Assembly (NCBI RefSeq): GCF_052119705.1 | Contig: NZ_JBGQOP010000001.1 | Span: 1-64,000 of the forward strand | Reading direction: 5' to 3' | Length of the DNA stretch: 64,000 nucleotides | Origin: Oceanimonas sp052119705 | Lineage (GTDB): Bacteria; Pseudomonadota; Gammaproteobacteria; Enterobacterales; Aeromonadaceae | Part shown: piece by piece, positions 33,992-42,247 of the stretch | Numbering within the stretch: the stretch's first letter is position 1 | How the letters are laid out: each line of letters begins with the position of its first letter | Program-made: the position numbers and the translations under genes | The notes under the pieces: generated by a model | What the model was told of the DNA's origin: nothing | What the model saw: only the letters and a program-made list of their open reading frames with translations | Databases searched by the model: none

Positions 33992-35866
33992 TTAAACAGA
34001 TTTAGTGGGTATTTGGTTGATGACCTTGATATCTGCGGTGCTGGGCGCATTCTCTAATACCTTGACCACATCTTCGTTTAACACTGCTGGTGACGCTGTA
34101 TCCATGGTAGACGCTCCGGGAGGCGCCACATGGCATTCTTGGAATATTTTAGCGGTACAGGTTTGGCAAACATTCGGATCTAATTGGTCATAAATACGAT
34201 GAATAGCTTGGCCTTTATTGTGAAAAATATGATCACGACCCAACTGTTTTAGGATGTTATTGCGATTAATAATACGCAGTACGCCTCCTTTTACATTGCA
34301 CAGATACAGATCTCCGCCCTCGGCGCGTCTGCGCTTGGCTTCTTGCAGCAGCATTTCTGCGCCCACCATATCCACAAAGTTCATACCGTTACCCACTATC
34401 AGCACCCGCGGTTCGCGCACACTTTGTAGGTATTCTTGCACATGGTTCACAGCACCAAAAAACAGCGAGCCTTCGATACGAATAATGCGCAGCTGCGGGC
34501 AATAGGGCAGGCGTTTTTTTTCTGCATTAGTAAATTGTGGATGTTTAGACTCAGGAACCGGCAAAATAGTGACAATGCGTGGATGTGAGGTGCGTTTCAG
34601 GTAAAACACCAATGACAGTATGACGCCTGCATAAATGGCGAATTCTAACGCCACTAATAAGGTGGCGGCAAAGGTGACAATTAAAACCGTCGTTTCCGAT
34701 TTGGCGGCGCGCATGATTAATTTTATATGATGAAGGTCGATTAAATTCCAAGCCACCACTAACAGTAAACCGGCCATGGCGGGGATCGGCAGCCAAGCTG
34801 TGAGGCCAGAGAATAATTGCAGTATTACTAATAAAAATAATGATGCAAAAATCGCGGCCAGTGGCGTGCGAGCCCCTGAGGTGAAGTTGACGCCGGTGCG
34901 GGTAAAAGATCCAGAAGAGGCGTAACAAGAGAAGAAGGCGCCCACCACATTCGATAAGCCTTGGCCAATAAACTCTTGATTATCATCGAGGCGTTGATGG
35001 GAGCGAGTGGCAATGGCCCGTGAAATAGAGGAGGCCTCAACTAAACCCAATAAACTAATAGCCAGAGCTCCCGATGATAAGGCGCTGATATTACTGAAGC
35101 TTAAATCTGGCATGCTAAAGGGGGGCAAGCTGGCAGGAATGGCGCCCACCATGGCGATGTGTTCTTGTTTTGGGTCCAAGATAAACGCCAAGCCACTGGC
35201 GATGGTCAGTCCTAACAGCATATTGGGCCAGCGCGGCAGCAGTTTCTTTATTAGCACGCAGACCACAATAGTGGTCAGGCCCACCGCCAAGCTATATAGA
35301 TTGGCGTCCTCTACATGGCGCAGCACCTGCCAGCCGTTATCGGTAAAGGTGCCTTCGGTGTGTAGTGATAAGCCCAACAGATTTTGCAGCTGGCTGACCG
35401 CTATCACCACAGCCGCACCGGCGGTAAAACCTATCACTACCGAATGAGAGACGAAGTTCACCAGCACGCCTAGTCTGGCCGAGGCCAGCACCAACTGAAA
35501 CACCCCTTTCATTAAAGTAAGCGTTAAGGCCAAGGCGATAAATTCCGCCGTGCCGGGCGTGGCCAGCGGGCTCACCGAGGTAAACACCACAATCGACATG
35601 GCGGCCGTGGGACCCGAGATCAGATGCCAAGATGAGCCAAAGAGTGCGGCAATAATGGCGGGCACTATGGCTGCATACAGGCCGTATTCTGGTGGTAAGC
35701 CGGCAATCAGTGCGTAGGCTACCCCTTGCGGCAATACGATAATGGCATTGGTGAGACCTGCCTGAGCATCGGCACGCAGGCTTACGCCATTGACCATGGG
35801 AGCCCACTTTAAAAAGGGCAGTAAGCGAGTCCAGTTAGCTGCTTTAGGCGGCGCTTGGTGTGACAT
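33992..35866 (-). CDS. SulP/SLC26 family anion transporter with STAS domain
   Basis: A 624-residue inner-membrane permease. The membrane domain starts after LPFLKWAPMVNGVSLRADAQAGLTNAI and has the GLPPEYGLYAA and FSCYASSGSFTRTGVNF blocks of the family. A cytoplasmic STAS domain lies at about 450-560 (GSLFFGAVNHVQEYL, NGMNFVDMVGAEML). Such proteins carry sulfate, bicarbonate or dicarboxylates; the substrate cannot be read here. AAGGAG precedes the ATG. The C-terminal tail has a CQTC pair. Confidence 0.9.
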   Translation of the reverse strand: MSHQAPPKAANWTRLLPFLKWAPMVNGVSLRADAQAGLTNAIIVLPQGVAYALIAGLPPEYGLYAAIVPAIIAALFGSSWHLISGPTAAMSIVVFTSVSPLATPGTAEFIALALTLTLMKGVFQLVLASARLGVLVNFVSHSVVIGFTAGAAVVIAVSQLQNLLGLSLHTEGTFTDNGWQVLRHVEDANLYSLAVGLTTIVVCVLIKKLLPRWPNMLLGLTIASGLAFILDPKQEHIAMVGAIPASLPPFSMPDLSFSNISALSSGALAISLLGLVEASSISRAIATRSHQRLDDNQEFIGQGLSNVVGAFFSCYASSGSFTRTGVNFTSGARTPLAAIFASLFLLVILQLFSGLTAWLPIPAMAGLLLVVAWNLIDLHHIKLIMRAAKSETTVLIVTFAATLLVALEFAIYAGVILSLVFYLKRTSHPRIVTILPVPESKHPQFTNAEKKRLPYCPQLRIIRIEGSLFFGAVNHVQEYLQSVREPRVLIVGNGMNFVDMVGAEMLLQEAKRRRAEGGDLYLCNVKGGVLRIINRNNILKQLGRDHIFHNKGQAIHRIYDQLDPNVCQTCTAKIFQECHVAPPGASTMDTASPAVLNEDVVKVLENAPSTADIKVINQIPTKSV

Positions 35867-35952
35867 AAAGGCTGCTCCTTGGCCATGGCGAGTGTCTGCT
35901 GAGTCTTAGGCTTAAGTATACATTATTGCTCTAGGGTTAAGAGCAAAGGGTG

Positions 35953-36242
35953 AACTGATTACCAACAAAGCTCAGCCATGTTTCAGTAAACTAATCACCA
36001 ATAAATTCAAAAAGTTACATGGAACGACTCGTATTTTCGGTAAGAATATGGGACTCAGTTTGGTGTTTTGACCTTGTAGGGGCCAATTTATTCGGCTCAG
36101 TTTAGTGTTTTGGTCTAAATCTAAACCTCAATAACAGCCAGCAAAGCTGGCCAGCCGAAGTCCTCTTTATTAAAGAGACGGGCTGCTACAAAAGACAAAT
36201 CAAGACAACGCGCATCATGGCTGAAGTTCATACGTAATCAGG
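35953..36242. mobile_element. MITE-like element, copy A (TGATTAC family)
   Basis: About 290 bases, nearly identical to the reverse complement of 52197-52471. The ends are imperfect inverted repeats beginning TGATTAC and sharing CTCAGCCATG/TTCAGCCATG about 15 bases in. Inside is CCAATTTATTCGGC with a partly lost inverted partner. No reading frame of note. It lies in the 35867-36457 gap between sulP and the purine permease. The rest of that gap holds low-complexity GAAGGGTGAAG-type sequence. Confidence 0.85.
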
Positions 36243-36413
36243 AAGGGTGAAGAGTACACGGAGAAGGTAAAAGCGGGCGCGCTAATATTATTGAGAGAAA
36301 ACGCTTCGTCATTCGTTTTGCAGCTTAGGGTTGCTGTTGGTCGCTCTTTTCATCCTTATACACTTAAGCCTTCATCGCTCACTCACCAATCACCACTCTC
36401 CACTAACAAAAAA

Positions 36414-36438
36414 CCACCGCGCGAGCGGTGGCTTTTTA
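36414..36438 (-). terminator. Terminator of the purine permease gene
   Basis: CCACCGC (36414-36420), loop, GCGGTGG (36425-36431), with a T-run on both strands. It lies 20 bases after the end of the minus-strand permease gene. Confidence 0.88.
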
Positions 36439-36457
36439 AGTTCGGCTTAGTTGCGGG

Positions 36458-37813
36458 TTAAGGCATAAAGAAAAATTTTAGGATGAAAATAATCGCCAGT
36501 GCATATACGCCAACCGATACCTGACGCGCTTGGCCAGTCGCCAGTTTGAGTACCGCATAGCTGACGAAGCCCATGCCGATGCCGTTGGCGATGGAGAAGG
36601 TCAGCGGCATCATAAGTGCGGTGATCATGGCGGGCGCCATTTCCGTGTAATCTTCCCAGTTGATCTTAGCCAAGCTGCTGGTCATGGCGAAAGCCACATA
36701 CAATAGGGCACCTGCGGTGGCGTAGCTGGGGATCATGGCGGCCAGTGGCTCTAAGAACATGGCCAGCATAAACAGTACGGCGATAGTCACGGCGGTTAAA
36801 CCGGTGCGGCCCCCGGCGGCTACACCGGCGGAGCTTTCTACGTAACTGGTGACCGGTGGGCAACCGACGAAGGTACCGATTACCGACGAGGCACTGTCAG
36901 CTTTTAAAGATTTCTTTAGCCCTTGGATAGTGCCATCTTCGTTACGCAGATTAGCGCGTTCGGCTACGCCCATTAGGGTGCCGGCGGTATCAAACATGTT
37001 CACAAACAAGAAGGCCAATATGACTGTGATCATGCCCACGTTGAGCGCGCCCATGATGTCGAGCTTCATAAAGGTCGGCGCTAAGCTGGGTGGCATGGCG
37101 AAAATGCCGCCGTAAGTGATAGTGCCCATGAAAAAACCAATCAAGGTCACGGTCAACATGCCGATTAACACGGCGCCAAATACGCGCAAGTGGGCCAGAA
37201 TCGCAATGCCTAAGAAGCAGACGATAGATAAGAAAGCATTTTGCGTGGTTAAGTCACCCATGGTTAGGATGGTGGCGGGGTTGGCCACCACTATACCGGC
37301 GCTTTGCAGGCCCACTATGCCTAAAAACAGACCCACACCTGCGGTCATGGCGTAGCGTAAGGACTCAGGAATGGCATCTAATACCCATTCGCGAATTTTC
37401 CAAAAGCTCATGGCGGTAAAGATAACACCAGACCAGAACACAGCCCCCAGCGCTACTTCCCAGCTGTAGCCCATTTGGCCGACCACTGTGTAGGCAAACA
37501 AGGCGTTCAAACCCATGCCGGGTGCTAGGCCCACGGGCCAGTTGGCGTATAAACCCATTAATAGGGTTGCGATGGCGGCACCGATACAGGTGGCGACGAA
37601 GGCGGCACCCGGATCCATGCCGGTGGAAGACATAATTTGTGGATTCACAAAAATAATGTAAGCCATGGTCAGGAAGGTGGTTAAGCCGGCCACCAATTCG
37701 GTTTTGACTGAAGTGCCATGGGCTTTTAATTTGAAGAGCTTTTCTAACAGACCAGTTGGAGGGGAGTGAACTGTCGATGTTTGCTGGGTGCTTTGCTTGT
37801 TGGCGTTTTCCAT
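36458..37813 (-). CDS. AzgA-type NCS2 purine permease (guanine/hypoxanthine family)
   Basis: A 451-residue permease with about 12-14 membrane segments. The N-terminal signature GTSVKTELVAGLTTFLTMAYIIFVNPQI and LAPGMGLNALFAYTVV are those of the AzgA/PbuG/GhxP group, which imports adenine, guanine or hypoxanthine by proton symport. FVNMFDTAGTLMGVAERANL and GTFVGCPPVTSYVESSAGVAAGGRTGLT are also family blocks. Lying between guaD and hiuH, it likely supplies the pathway with purine base. GAGGA lies about ten bases before the ATG. Confidence 0.92.
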   Translation of the reverse strand: MENANKQSTQQTSTVHSPPTGLLEKLFKLKAHGTSVKTELVAGLTTFLTMAYIIFVNPQIMSSTGMDPGAAFVATCIGAAIATLLMGLYANWPVGLAPGMGLNALFAYTVVGQMGYSWEVALGAVFWSGVIFTAMSFWKIREWVLDAIPESLRYAMTAGVGLFLGIVGLQSAGIVVANPATILTMGDLTTQNAFLSIVCFLGIAILAHLRVFGAVLIGMLTVTLIGFFMGTITYGGIFAMPPSLAPTFMKLDIMGALNVGMITVILAFLFVNMFDTAGTLMGVAERANLRNEDGTIQGLKKSLKADSASSVIGTFVGCPPVTSYVESSAGVAAGGRTGLTAVTIAVLFMLAMFLEPLAAMIPSYATAGALLYVAFAMTSSLAKINWEDYTEMAPAMITALMMPLTFSIANGIGMGFVSYAVLKLATGQARQVSVGVYALAIIFILKFFFMP

Positions 37814-37906
37814 AACTGGACATCCTCAATAGGGTAGAAGCAAACTGTCAATGCCAACCCCCATATTTGAAGGTCGGCATTGACAGATGCGACTGCTGAT
37901 TAGCCC

Positions 37907-38263
37907 TTAGCTGCCTCGGTAAGTAGAGTAGCTATAAGGTGAAATCAACAAAGGTACGTGGTAGTGCTCTTGGCCTGCAGCCAAACCAAAACGGATCACA
38001 ACGTCATCCAAGAAGGCAGGCTCTAGCAGTTCAACACCTTGTTTGCGCAGGTAAGTACCAGTATGGAATACCAACTGATATTTGCCTGGTACATAGGCGT
38101 CGCCTTCCAATACTGGGGCATCGGTACGGCCATCGGCATTGGTGTATACGGTGTTGATTAAAGTGGTTTTTTCACCTTCTTCAACGCGGTACAGTTCGAT
38201 TTTAATATCTGAACCTGGCTGACCTTTAGAAGCGTCAAGGATATGTGTCGTCAATCTTCCCAT
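37907..38263 (-). CDS. hiuH: 5-hydroxyisourate hydrolase (transthyretin-like)
   Basis: Hydrolyses 5-hydroxyisourate to OHCU after urate oxidation. It has 118 residues, no signal peptide. The active-site His in LTTHILD and the C-terminal tetrapeptide YRGS, the family hallmark, are present. AAAGGTAA lies a few bases before the ATG. It is divergent from puuE-uraD-allA across a 360-base region containing a 34-bp palindrome. Confidence 0.96.
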   Translation of the reverse strand: MGRLTTHILDASKGQPGSDIKIELYRVEEGEKTTLINTVYTNADGRTDAPVLEGDAYVPGKYQLVFHTGTYLRKQGVELLEPAFLDDVVIRFGLAAGQEHYHVPLLISPYSYSTYRGS

Positions 38264-38520
38264 TTTCAGTTACCTTTCGCGATTTACGCGTCTCCAAGAA
38301 TTCAAGGCACTGTCGTCAGCGATGACGACAGAACTAATTTTACATCAAGATAATATTAAATGTCTACATCCCGTTAACAAAAACATGACTTTGCGGTCAC
38401 ATTTTAAGTGCATTAACTAAGAATGCTTTATCTTGATGAGTTAGGATTGTCTTTGCTTTAGGGCACCAAAGCAAGATAAGCTGCAAGATCTGATACAAAA
38501 ATCAAACCTGTTATTTACAT

Positions 38521-38554
38521 ATATCGATTTTATTGTATACAATAAAATCGATAT
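38521..38554. promoter_or_regulatory. Perfect 34-bp palindrome (operator) between hiuH and puuE
   Basis: Each 17-base arm is the exact reverse complement of the other; the centre reads TTATTGTATACAATAA. TTTACA (38514-38519) and TATACA (38536-38541), spaced by 16, could be the puuE promoter, so a protein bound here would block it. The GTATAC core recurs before the GntR/FCD gene. The remaining 38264-38520 stretch has no other clear signal but should hold the hiuH promoter. Confidence 0.82.
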
Positions 38555-38623
38555 TCTACCGACCAGCCTCCTACAAATTCTTGTCTCGGCTGGTTTCTAA
38601 CCCGCGTTTCAAGGAGTTTCCTG

Positions 38624-39544
38624 ATGAGCCAACAAAACGACTATCCCCGCGACCTCGCTGGGTACGGCGCTAATCCGCCTCATCCCGAGTGGCCAAATAA
38701 GGCACGCATCGCGATTAACTTTGTACTGAACTACGAAGAAGGTGGTGAACGCAACGTTTTGCACGGTGATGGTGAGTCTGAGGCCTTCTTGTCGGAGATG
38801 CCGACTGCCGTGGCATTTCCTAATGCTCGTCATATGAGCATGGAATCTATCTACGAATACGGCAGCCGCGCCGGTGTGTGGCGTTTGATGCGTTTGTTCA
38901 AACGCTACAACATTCCCATGACTATCTTTGCCGTGGCGACTGCTCTTGAGCGTTATCCTGATCTGGCCAAGGCCTTTCAGGCTGAAGGTCATGAAATTTG
39001 CTCCCACGCCTATAAGTGGATCTCATATCAGTTTATGAGCGAAGAAGAAGAGCGCGAGCATTATCACAAAGCGATGGAAATTTTTGAGCGCGTGTGTGGT
39101 CAGCGTCCACAAGGCTGGTATACCGGCCGCGACAGCCCTAATACCCGTAAAATAGTAATGGAAGATGAAGGTATCCTTTACGATTCTGATTCTTACGCCG
39201 ATGACCTGCCTTACTGGGTAGACAATAAAGGCAAAGGCCACTTGGTTATTCCATACGTGATGGACACCAACGACATGCGCTTTGGTCTGAATGGTTATAA
39301 CAACGGCGAAGAGTTCTATCAGTATCTGAAAGACTCCTTTGATGTGTTATACGAAGAGGGTGCAGAAGCACCCAAGATGCTTTCCATTGGTATGCACTGT
39401 CGTATTCTGGGTCGCCCGGGTCGTATGGCCGGTCTTGAGCGCTTTATTAAATATGCGCGCAGCCACGACCACGTGTGGTTTACCCGTCGTATCGACATTG
39501 CTAACCATTGGCACGAGAATCACCCTTATAAAGGAAGCAAGTAA
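38624..39544 (+). CDS. puuE: Allantoinase PuuE (polysaccharide deacetylase family)
   Basis: Metal-light allantoinase of the NodB-like fold that opens allantoin to allantoate, 306 residues. The N-terminus has NDYPRDLAGYGANPPHPEWP, and NFVLNYEEGGERNVLHGD is typical of PuuE. Further blocks are EICSHAYKW and TGRDSPNTRKIV. AAGGAG lies seven bases before the ATG. It is the first gene of puuE-uraD-allA and overlaps uraD by one base. Confidence 0.95.
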   Translation: MSQQNDYPRDLAGYGANPPHPEWPNKARIAINFVLNYEEGGERNVLHGDGESEAFLSEMPTAVAFPNARHMSMESIYEYGSRAGVWRLMRLFKRYNIPMTIFAVATALERYPDLAKAFQAEGHEICSHAYKWISYQFMSEEEEREHYHKAMEIFERVCGQRPQGWYTGRDSPNTRKIVMEDEGILYDSDSYADDLPYWVDNKGKGHLVIPYVMDTNDMRFGLNGYNNGEEFYQYLKDSFDVLYEEGAEAPKMLSIGMHCRILGRPGRMAGLERFIKYARSHDHVWFTRRIDIANHWHENHPYKGSK

Positions 39545-40059
39545 TGAGCCGTTTTACTACCTGTACGCCTAGCACCATGAGCCGTGATGAGTTTGTGGCT
39601 GCATTCGCCGATATCTACGAGCACTCCCCTTGGGTTGCTGAGCAGACGTTCGACCAAGGTCTGAGCAGCGAAGATGACACCATTGCTAAGCTGCATGCCC
39701 GTATGGCAGCCGTGATGAGTAATGCAGATAAGCAAGCTCAGCTTGATCTTATCAATGCTCACCCGGACTTAGCCGGTAAAGCTGCCCAGCGTGGCGAGCT
39801 GACTGAAGCTTCTACCAATGAGCAAGCCGGTGCTGGTATCAGCGAGTGCAACGCGGAAGAATTTGCCCGTTTCACCTACCTGAACAACGCCTATAAGGAA
39901 AAATTCCAATTTCCTTTTATCATGGCAGTTAGAGGTTCAGACCGTCACCAGATCCTGGCCGCATTTGAAGAGCGTATTCACAACGACTACGACACTGAAT
40001 TTGCGCGTGCGGTAAAAGAGATCAATAGAATTGCTGAGTTCCGTTTAAGCGCCATGTAA
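39544..40059 (+). CDS. uraD: OHCU decarboxylase UraD
   Basis: Decarboxylates 2-oxo-4-hydroxy-4-carboxy-5-ureidoimidazoline to S-allantoin, following HiuH. It has 171 residues. The catalytic His lies in INAHPDLAGKAA; EFARFTYLNNAYKEKFQFPFIMAVRG and FEERIHNDYDTEFARAVKEINRIAEFRL are family blocks. The ATG shares a base with the puuE stop codon. Confidence 0.95.
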   Translation: MSRFTTCTPSTMSRDEFVAAFADIYEHSPWVAEQTFDQGLSSEDDTIAKLHARMAAVMSNADKQAQLDLINAHPDLAGKAAQRGELTEASTNEQAGAGISECNAEEFARFTYLNNAYKEKFQFPFIMAVRGSDRHQILAAFEERIHNDYDTEFARAVKEINRIAEFRLSAM

Positions 40060-40088
40060 TCTTGATGGTAAAACAACTTAGCTAAAAT

Positions 40089-40113
40089 ACGGGGGACCAG
40101 TTCCCCCGTTTTA
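40089..40113 (+). terminator. Hairpin with T-run between uraD and allA
   Basis: ACGGGGGA (40089-40096) and TCCCCCGT (40102-40109), followed by TTTT. It lies inside the puuE-uraD-allA operon, so it may lower allA expression or separate it. Confidence 0.75.
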
Positions 40114-40133
40114 ATGAATTATCGGAGGCAGTA

Positions 40134-40643
40134 ATGATCAAGACTCTTAAAATAGAGCCGTTGACCAAAGAAGCATTCGCCGATTTTGGCGACGTTATCG
40201 AGTCTGTTGGCCGTGAGCACTTCATGATCAACAGCGGTTCTACTGAGCGCTACCACAAAGTGGGTGAAGTGCAGTTAGACGAAGAAGGTCAAGGCATCAT
40301 CAGCATCTTCCGCGCTAAAATGCTGGAATATCCGCTGCAAGTGAAAATGCTGGAACGTCATCCGTTTGGCTCTCAGTCTTTCATCCCTTTGTTTGGTCAT
40401 GAGTTCTTGTTGGTGGTTGCCCCTGTAGGCGACGGCACCATGAATATTGACCCAGCTACCGTGCGTTGCTTCCGTGCTAACGCTCGTCAAGGTGTGAACT
40501 ACCACAGAAATGTGTGGCATCACCCTATCATGGCGCTGCGCGATGACGACGAGTTCTTGGTGGTTGACCGCACAGGTCCCGGCAACAACTGTGATGAGTT
40601 CTTCTTCGACGAATCCATCAAGATGACAGTTGAACTGGACTAA
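40134..40643 (+). CDS. allA: Ureidoglycolate lyase AllA
   Basis: Splits ureidoglycolate to glyoxylate and urea, 169 residues. Family blocks are KIEPLTKEAFADFGDVIE, FRAKMLEYPLQVKMLERHPFGSQSFIP and NYHRNVWHHPIMAL. CGGAGG lies a few bases before the ATG. A hairpin with a T-run separates it from uraD. No allantoicase gene is in the window to make its substrate. Confidence 0.95.
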   Translation: MIKTLKIEPLTKEAFADFGDVIESVGREHFMINSGSTERYHKVGEVQLDEEGQGIISIFRAKMLEYPLQVKMLERHPFGSQSFIPLFGHEFLLVVAPVGDGTMNIDPATVRCFRANARQGVNYHRNVWHHPIMALRDDDEFLVVDRTGPGNNCDEFFFDESIKMTVELD

Positions 40644-40689
40644 AAGCCACTCGACTAACATCGGCTTACTTGAGCGGTGAATTAAAAAA

Positions 40690-40719
40690 CCTCTTGCCCT
40701 GCGGCAAGAGGTTTTTTTT
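40690..40719 (+). terminator. Terminator of puuE-uraD-allA
   Basis: CCTCTTGCC, CTGC loop, GGCAAGAGG, followed by eight T and preceded by six A. Strong stem, likely also active for transcripts from the other side. Confidence 0.93.
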
Positions 40720-40758
40720 ACTTTCAGGCTTCCCGGTTTGGCTCGGCGCTGTATTTTC

Positions 40759-40800
40759 GCCTCACGCCTCACGCCTCACGCCTCACGCCTCACGCCTCAC
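40759..40800. repeat. Heptanucleotide tandem repeat (GCCTCAC), six copies
   Basis: Six perfect copies of GCCTCAC, followed by GCTTTAT. The last copy supplies the TGA stop codon of the minus-strand AI-2E family gene. Confidence 0.97.
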
Positions 40801-41927
40801 GCTTTATCGATACGGTCTGCGCGAGACGCTACTTTTTCGTACTTGTGTTTTGACTCTGTGCTGCGTTCGGCAATGACATGAGGATTTTCGCCGTTAAATT
40901 CGCGCATAAAAATATCCCATACCACTAAGAACAATGCCGCCACTAAAGGTCCGATCACGAAGCCATTAATGCCCATTAAACTAATGCCGCCGAGCGTTGA
41001 AAATAGTACTAAATAGTCAGGTAACTTAGTGTCGCGGCCCACCAATAACGGGCGCAATACGTTGTCTGACATGCCGATCACTACGGCACCAAAGGCCGCT
41101 AAAATCGAGGCTTTACCCCAATCCCCAGTGGCATATAAGTAGATGGCCACTGGCAACCAGACTAAGCCCGCGCCTATGGCCGGAATAAGTGACAAGAAGG
41201 CCATCACCACGCCCCATAACAGCGGGCTTGGTAGTGAGAGCGCCCAAAAAATCAAGCCGCCTAAGGTGCCTTGTACTATGGCCACCACTATGTTGCCTTT
41301 TAGGGTGGCGCGCGTCACTTCGGCAAATTTAGTAAACAGCTTACGCTCGCGAGCGTCACCTAGCGGTAGCGCTTTTATCATCAGCGCCGTCAATTTACGG
41401 CCATCGCGTAATAAGAAGAAGGTGAGATACAGCATTAAAGCGGTATTAATAATAAAGCTAAAGGTAATTTGGCCCGCCCCCAGTGCTTTTTCTGCCATCA
41501 CTTTACCGGCGGATGCAGCACCTTTAGCCACACTTTCGCGCACGCTACCTAAGTCAATCCCGAGCCTATCAAACCATTGCGGTAGGGCAGGGAAAGCGTT
41601 GCGCATTTGCTCCAGCCACTCGGAGGGGTTTATTTCCCCTTTATCAATGCGTTGATACAGGGCCAAGCCTTCTTGAACGAAGGTGGTGGCAATCAGAAAA
41701 ATAGGCAGCACCACTATCACCACACAAATAAACAAGGTCAGCAGTGCCACTCGGTTCGGCTTATCGCCTAGGTGCTTGCGCAGTCGCTCTTGCAGCGGAT
41801 TAAAAATGATACTGATGGCGCAGGCCCAAAAAATGGCGCCCCAAAAAGATTTAAGCAACAGCACGAATAGCAGACTGACTAAGAGTAAAAGAAAAAGAAA
41901 AGAACGCCGTTCCAGTGCATCGTGCAT
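40797..41927 (-). CDS. AI-2E family (PerM/YdiK-like) membrane transporter
   Basis: A 376-residue inner-membrane protein with about eight membrane segments in the usual pattern: two near the N-terminus, a soluble stretch (about 80-145), then the C-terminal bundle with LKGNIVVAIVQGTLGGLIFW, LSLIPAIGAGLVWLP and GGISLMGINGFVIGPLVAALF. Members are exporters of varied or unknown cargo; the AI-2 name comes from TqsA. AGGGAAG precedes the ATG. The last codons and stop fall against a heptamer repeat. Confidence 0.9.
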   Translation of the reverse strand: MHDALERRSFLFLLLLVSLLFVLLLKSFWGAIFWACAISIIFNPLQERLRKHLGDKPNRVALLTLFICVVIVVLPIFLIATTFVQEGLALYQRIDKGEINPSEWLEQMRNAFPALPQWFDRLGIDLGSVRESVAKGAASAGKVMAEKALGAGQITFSFIINTALMLYLTFFLLRDGRKLTALMIKALPLGDARERKLFTKFAEVTRATLKGNIVVAIVQGTLGGLIFWALSLPSPLLWGVVMAFLSLIPAIGAGLVWLPVAIYLYATGDWGKASILAAFGAVVIGMSDNVLRPLLVGRDTKLPDYLVLFSTLGGISLMGINGFVIGPLVAALFLVVWDIFMREFNGENPHVIAERSTESKHKYEKVASRADRIDKA

Positions 41928-42164
41928 AAAAGCTTCCCTAACTGTATGTTTCAGATGAAGTGAGTATCAAAAAATAGCCATGAGCACTAATAACATATGT
42001 GGCTAAAAACCTGACTTAGGCCGATAGAAGCCAGTGCATCAAGCGAGTATAAATGGCCGTAAGCGAGTCATCTAACGATACTTTGGTTTTTATAGCAAAG
42101 GCTTACGTAATGGAGGCGAAGAAGAAAGGGCGAAGCGTAAAGCGTGGGAGCAGAGAGTGACAGC

Positions 42165-42201
42165 AAAGAGTGAAAACAAAGAGTGAAAACAAAGAGTGAG
42201 G
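42165..42201. repeat. 13-base tandem repeat in the gap before the chemoreceptor gene
   Basis: AAAGAGTGAAAAC occurs twice and then partly a third time (42165-42201). It is part of purine-rich low-complexity sequence (GAAGCGTAAAGCGTGGGAG...) at 42115-42220. Nothing else is seen in the 320-base gap 41928-42247. Confidence 0.85.
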
Positions 42202-42247
42202 AGTAAAAATATTTTTCACAGCTCACTCTCTCTGGGTGGATTAAAAA

